A model generated the notes under the pieces. That model was not told the DNA's origin. It worked only from the letters and a program-made list of their open reading frames with translations, and did no database searches. Positions 4,626 to 5,948 of a DNA stretch of 5,948 nucleotides are shown piece after piece (within the stretch, counting starts at the first letter, position 1; each line of letters starts with the position of its first letter). Position numbers and translations under genes: made by a program. The stretch is from an uncultured Oscillospiraceae bacterium. GTDB lineage: Bacteria; Bacillota; Clostridia; Oscillospirales; Ruminococcaceae. The stretch spans positions 1 to 5,948 of the forward strand of contig CAKSPC010000075.1 of NCBI GenBank assembly GCA_934481445.1, given 5' to 3'.

Positions 4626-5663
4626 GTGCCCGAAATAAATTCAGCCGACAAGGAATTGCAGTGTATTTTTAGGCTTTTCTTCGAGGAACTGCCGACAAAA
4701 TACGAAATAATAAACACAAGCCGCAGCGATACTGATTTCAGGGAAACCGTCATCGCGGAATGGGGCTCGGGGGATAAATTTGTCATCAAGCTTTCTGACA
4801 ACGATTTTACCTCTCCCGACAGGATAGAAGCATGGAAAAAATGTGCCGATGAATACCGCAGGCTGGGGTACTACTGCCCCGCTATACTTTATTCAAGGAA
4901 CGGGGATTTCCCCACGGCGGAATACAAGGGTCACAAATGCGCTGCCTATGCGGAGGAATATTCAAAATACCCTATAATCGAACGAACGGATAATACAAAA
5001 GAAAGCGTGGAGTTCAGGGAAAAGTTTATGGACGCCGCATTTGCTATGACGGCAAAAATCGCCGCGAAAAAGCTCTCATTCACCGACTATTCCTCCGGAT
5101 ACTGTCTTTTTGATAGATTCTGCCCCAGCGACGAAACGGACGAGGTGCTTGAAGTCGCCTTTGAATGGAAGAAGTACGCCGATACGCTCCCGAGTGAATT
5201 TCGCGGGCAGGTCGACAGAATCTGGCGGCGATGGACTGACAATCGCAAAGACTTGGAAAAAATCTATCACAAGCTTCCTACATCAGTATTTCAAGCCGAT
5301 TTAAACAGCTCCAATATTCTGCTTGATGAAAGCGGCAATTTTGTAGGCGTGATAGACTTCAACCTGTGCGGCAGGGATGTGCTTCTGAATTACCTGTTCA
5401 GAGAAGTATACTGGTACGCTGACAGCGAAAGCGAACTGCAATATATTCTCCACATTTTATCGAAAATAAGGAAACTTTACAACTTCTCCGATATTGAAAA
5501 ACAGGCAGCGCCGCTGTTGTACAGATGTATAAAGCCCCTTTGGCATACAGCAGCAAACAGGCTGAAAGCCGCCGGCAGCAATTCGCAGGCAGTTAAGTCA
5601 TGCCTTGACGCCACAGAGTATATGCAGATCAGGACAATCAATTTCGCGCATTATATGGGCTAA
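4626..5663 (+). CDS. Phosphotransferase of the aminoglycoside phosphotransferase/choline kinase (APH) fold
   Basis: A 345-residue cytoplasmic kinase-like enzyme. Expected elements: the N-lobe ATP lysine in FVIKLS (Lys55), a likely helix glutamate in CADEYRRLG (Glu76), the catalytic loop VFQADLNSSNIL (221-232) with Asp225 and Asn230, and the metal-binding VIDFN (242-246) with Asp244, followed by GRDVLLNYLFRE (249-260). The usual His of the HGDLxxxN loop is Gln223, a change seen in kinase-like relatives and not by itself disabling. The substrate could be a small alcohol, sugar or antibiotic; resistance cannot be claimed. GTG 4626 is the start, behind GGGGAGGTG (4612-4620). It is a single-gene unit with its own promoter and appears clearly less GC-rich than the two genes upstream, hinting at a different origin. 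No convincing terminator follows. Confidence 0.85.
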   Translation: MPEINSADKELQCIFRLFFEELPTKYEIINTSRSDTDFRETVIAEWGSGDKFVIKLSDNDFTSPDRIEAWKKCADEYRRLGYYCPAILYSRNGDFPTAEYKGHKCAAYAEEYSKYPIIERTDNTKESVEFREKFMDAAFAMTAKIAAKKLSFTDYSSGYCLFDRFCPSDETDEVLEVAFEWKKYADTLPSEFRGQVDRIWRRWTDNRKDLEKIYHKLPTSVFQADLNSSNILLDESGNFVGVIDFNLCGRDVLLNYLFREVYWYADSESELQYILHILSKIRKLYNFSDIEKQAAPLLYRCIKPLWHTAANRLKAAGSNSQAVKSCLDATEYMQIRTINFAHYMG

Positions 5664-5726
5664 GACGGTCTGATTATCGTTGAAAGGGCAATGTGAATAA
5701 ATATTTGAAAAAGTTTTTAAAAACCC

Positions 5727-5755
5727 TTGACAAACTAAAAAAGATGTGATATAAT
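5727..5755 (+). promoter_or_regulatory. Sigma-A-type promoter of the tRNA-Met/tRNA-Glu unit
   Basis: TTGACA (5727-5732) and TATAAT (5750-5755), both perfect, are separated by 17 bp, with TG at 5747-5748 giving an extended -10. The predicted start is near 5762, about 28 nt before tRNA-Met. The A/T-rich stretch upstream (5697-5723) could act as an UP element. Confidence 0.9.
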
Positions 5756-5762
5756 TATCTAG

Positions 5763-5779
5763 TCGTGAAGATATCACGA
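5763..5779 (+). other. Hairpin in the tRNA operon leader
   Basis: TCGTGA (5763-5768) pairs perfectly with TCACGA (5774-5779) around AGATA. It occupies nearly the start of the predicted transcript and ends 10 nt before the tRNA-Met 5' end. It may protect or present the leader for RNase P processing, or be a start-site dyad. Confidence 0.45.
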
Positions 5780-5789
5780 TAAAATGTAT

Positions 5790-5866
5790 GGCGGCATAGC
5801 TCAGTTGGCTAGAGCACTTGGTTCATACCCAGGGTGTCGTTGGTTCGAATCCGACTGCCGCTACCA
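5790..5866 (+). tRNA. tRNA-Met (elongator), anticodon CAT
   Basis: A full 77-nt cloverleaf with encoded CCA. Acceptor GGCGGCA/TGCCGCT (G1-T72 wobble), D stem GCTC/GAGC, anticodon stem CTTGG/CCAGG with loop TTCATAC, and T stem GTTGG/CCGAC with loop TTCGAAT. The paired 1-72 position and the anticodon stem lacking three G-C pairs argue against initiator tRNA. The overall sequence resembles elongator tRNA-Met of Firmicutes rather than the lysidine-modified tRNA-Ile(CAT), which remains the only real alternative. Confidence 0.94.
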
Positions 5867-5871
5867 TTTTT

Positions 5872-5946
5872 GGCCCGTTGGTCAAGAGGTTAAGACATCG
5901 CCCTTTCACGGCGGAATCATGGGTTCAATTCCCGTACGGGTCACCA
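5872..5946 (+). tRNA. tRNA-Glu, anticodon TTC
   Basis: A 75-nt cloverleaf with encoded CCA: acceptor GGCCCGT/ACGGGTC, anticodon stem TCGCC/GGCGG with loop CTTTCAC (anticodon TTC, GAA/GAG codons), T stem ATGGG/CCCGT with loop TTCAATT. It begins only five T residues after tRNA-Met and surely shares its transcript. The window ends two bases later, so the tRNA cluster may continue. Confidence 0.95.
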
Positions 5947-5948
5947 GA

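Noticed and set aside
5664..5726. Terminator after the phosphotransferase gene
   Set aside because: The only dyad is GTTTTT/AAAAAC in A/T-rich DNA, too weak and lacking a GC stem.

Overview
This 5.9-kb window looks like chromosome of an anaerobic, probably spore-forming Clostridia-type Firmicute, most like the Oscillospiraceae/Ruminococcaceae gut lineages. The signs are three Clostridia-like tRNA genes, strong AGGAGG-type ribosome binding sites, A/T-rich TTGACA-17-TATAAT promoters set between fairly GC-rich genes, a NatA/NatB-type ABC exporter, a DUF3792 (TIGR04086) membrane protein and a YlbJ-like sporulation membrane protein. The genus is inference; no rRNA or other decisive marker is present.

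Layout. At the left edge a tRNA-Thr(TGT) gene runs leftward from its own consensus promoter. Diverging from it is a two-gene operon encoding an ABC ATPase (335-1237) and an ABC-2 permease (1227-2642). Its promoter is embedded in several dyad repeats that look like a repressor operator. Next comes a 410-bp gap (2643-3052) filled mainly by an interspersed-repeat-like element of about 208 bp with 35-bp terminal inverted repeats and nested hairpins, flanked at a distance by a perfect 15-bp direct repeat. The gap ends with a sequence fitting a sigma-E sporulation promoter. It sits upstream of two overlapping genes, a DUF3792 small membrane protein (3053-3439) and a YlbJ-like membrane protein (3436-4518). 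A strong intrinsic terminator follows; its 5' arm can pair alternatively with the 3' end of the ylbJ-like coding sequence. A lone APH/choline-kinase-fold phosphotransferase gene (4626-5663) then has its own promoter, overlapped by a 20-bp palindrome. At the right edge a consensus promoter drives tRNA-Met(CAT) and tRNA-Glu(TTC), separated by five T residues.

How the genes fit together. The ATPase and permease would form one membrane exporter of unknown substrate. The DUF3792 and YlbJ-like genes are translationally coupled and may be expressed in the sporulating mother cell. The phosphotransferase appears to be an independent unit, less GC-rich than its neighbours. All four vegetative promoters share a 17-bp spacer and an extended -10 (TGN before the hexamer). 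I saw no CRISPR array, transposase, phage gene or clearly new multi-gene system. The most interesting signals are non-coding: the repeat element, the alternative terminator pairing, the sigma-E-like promoter and the two promoter-overlapping dyads.
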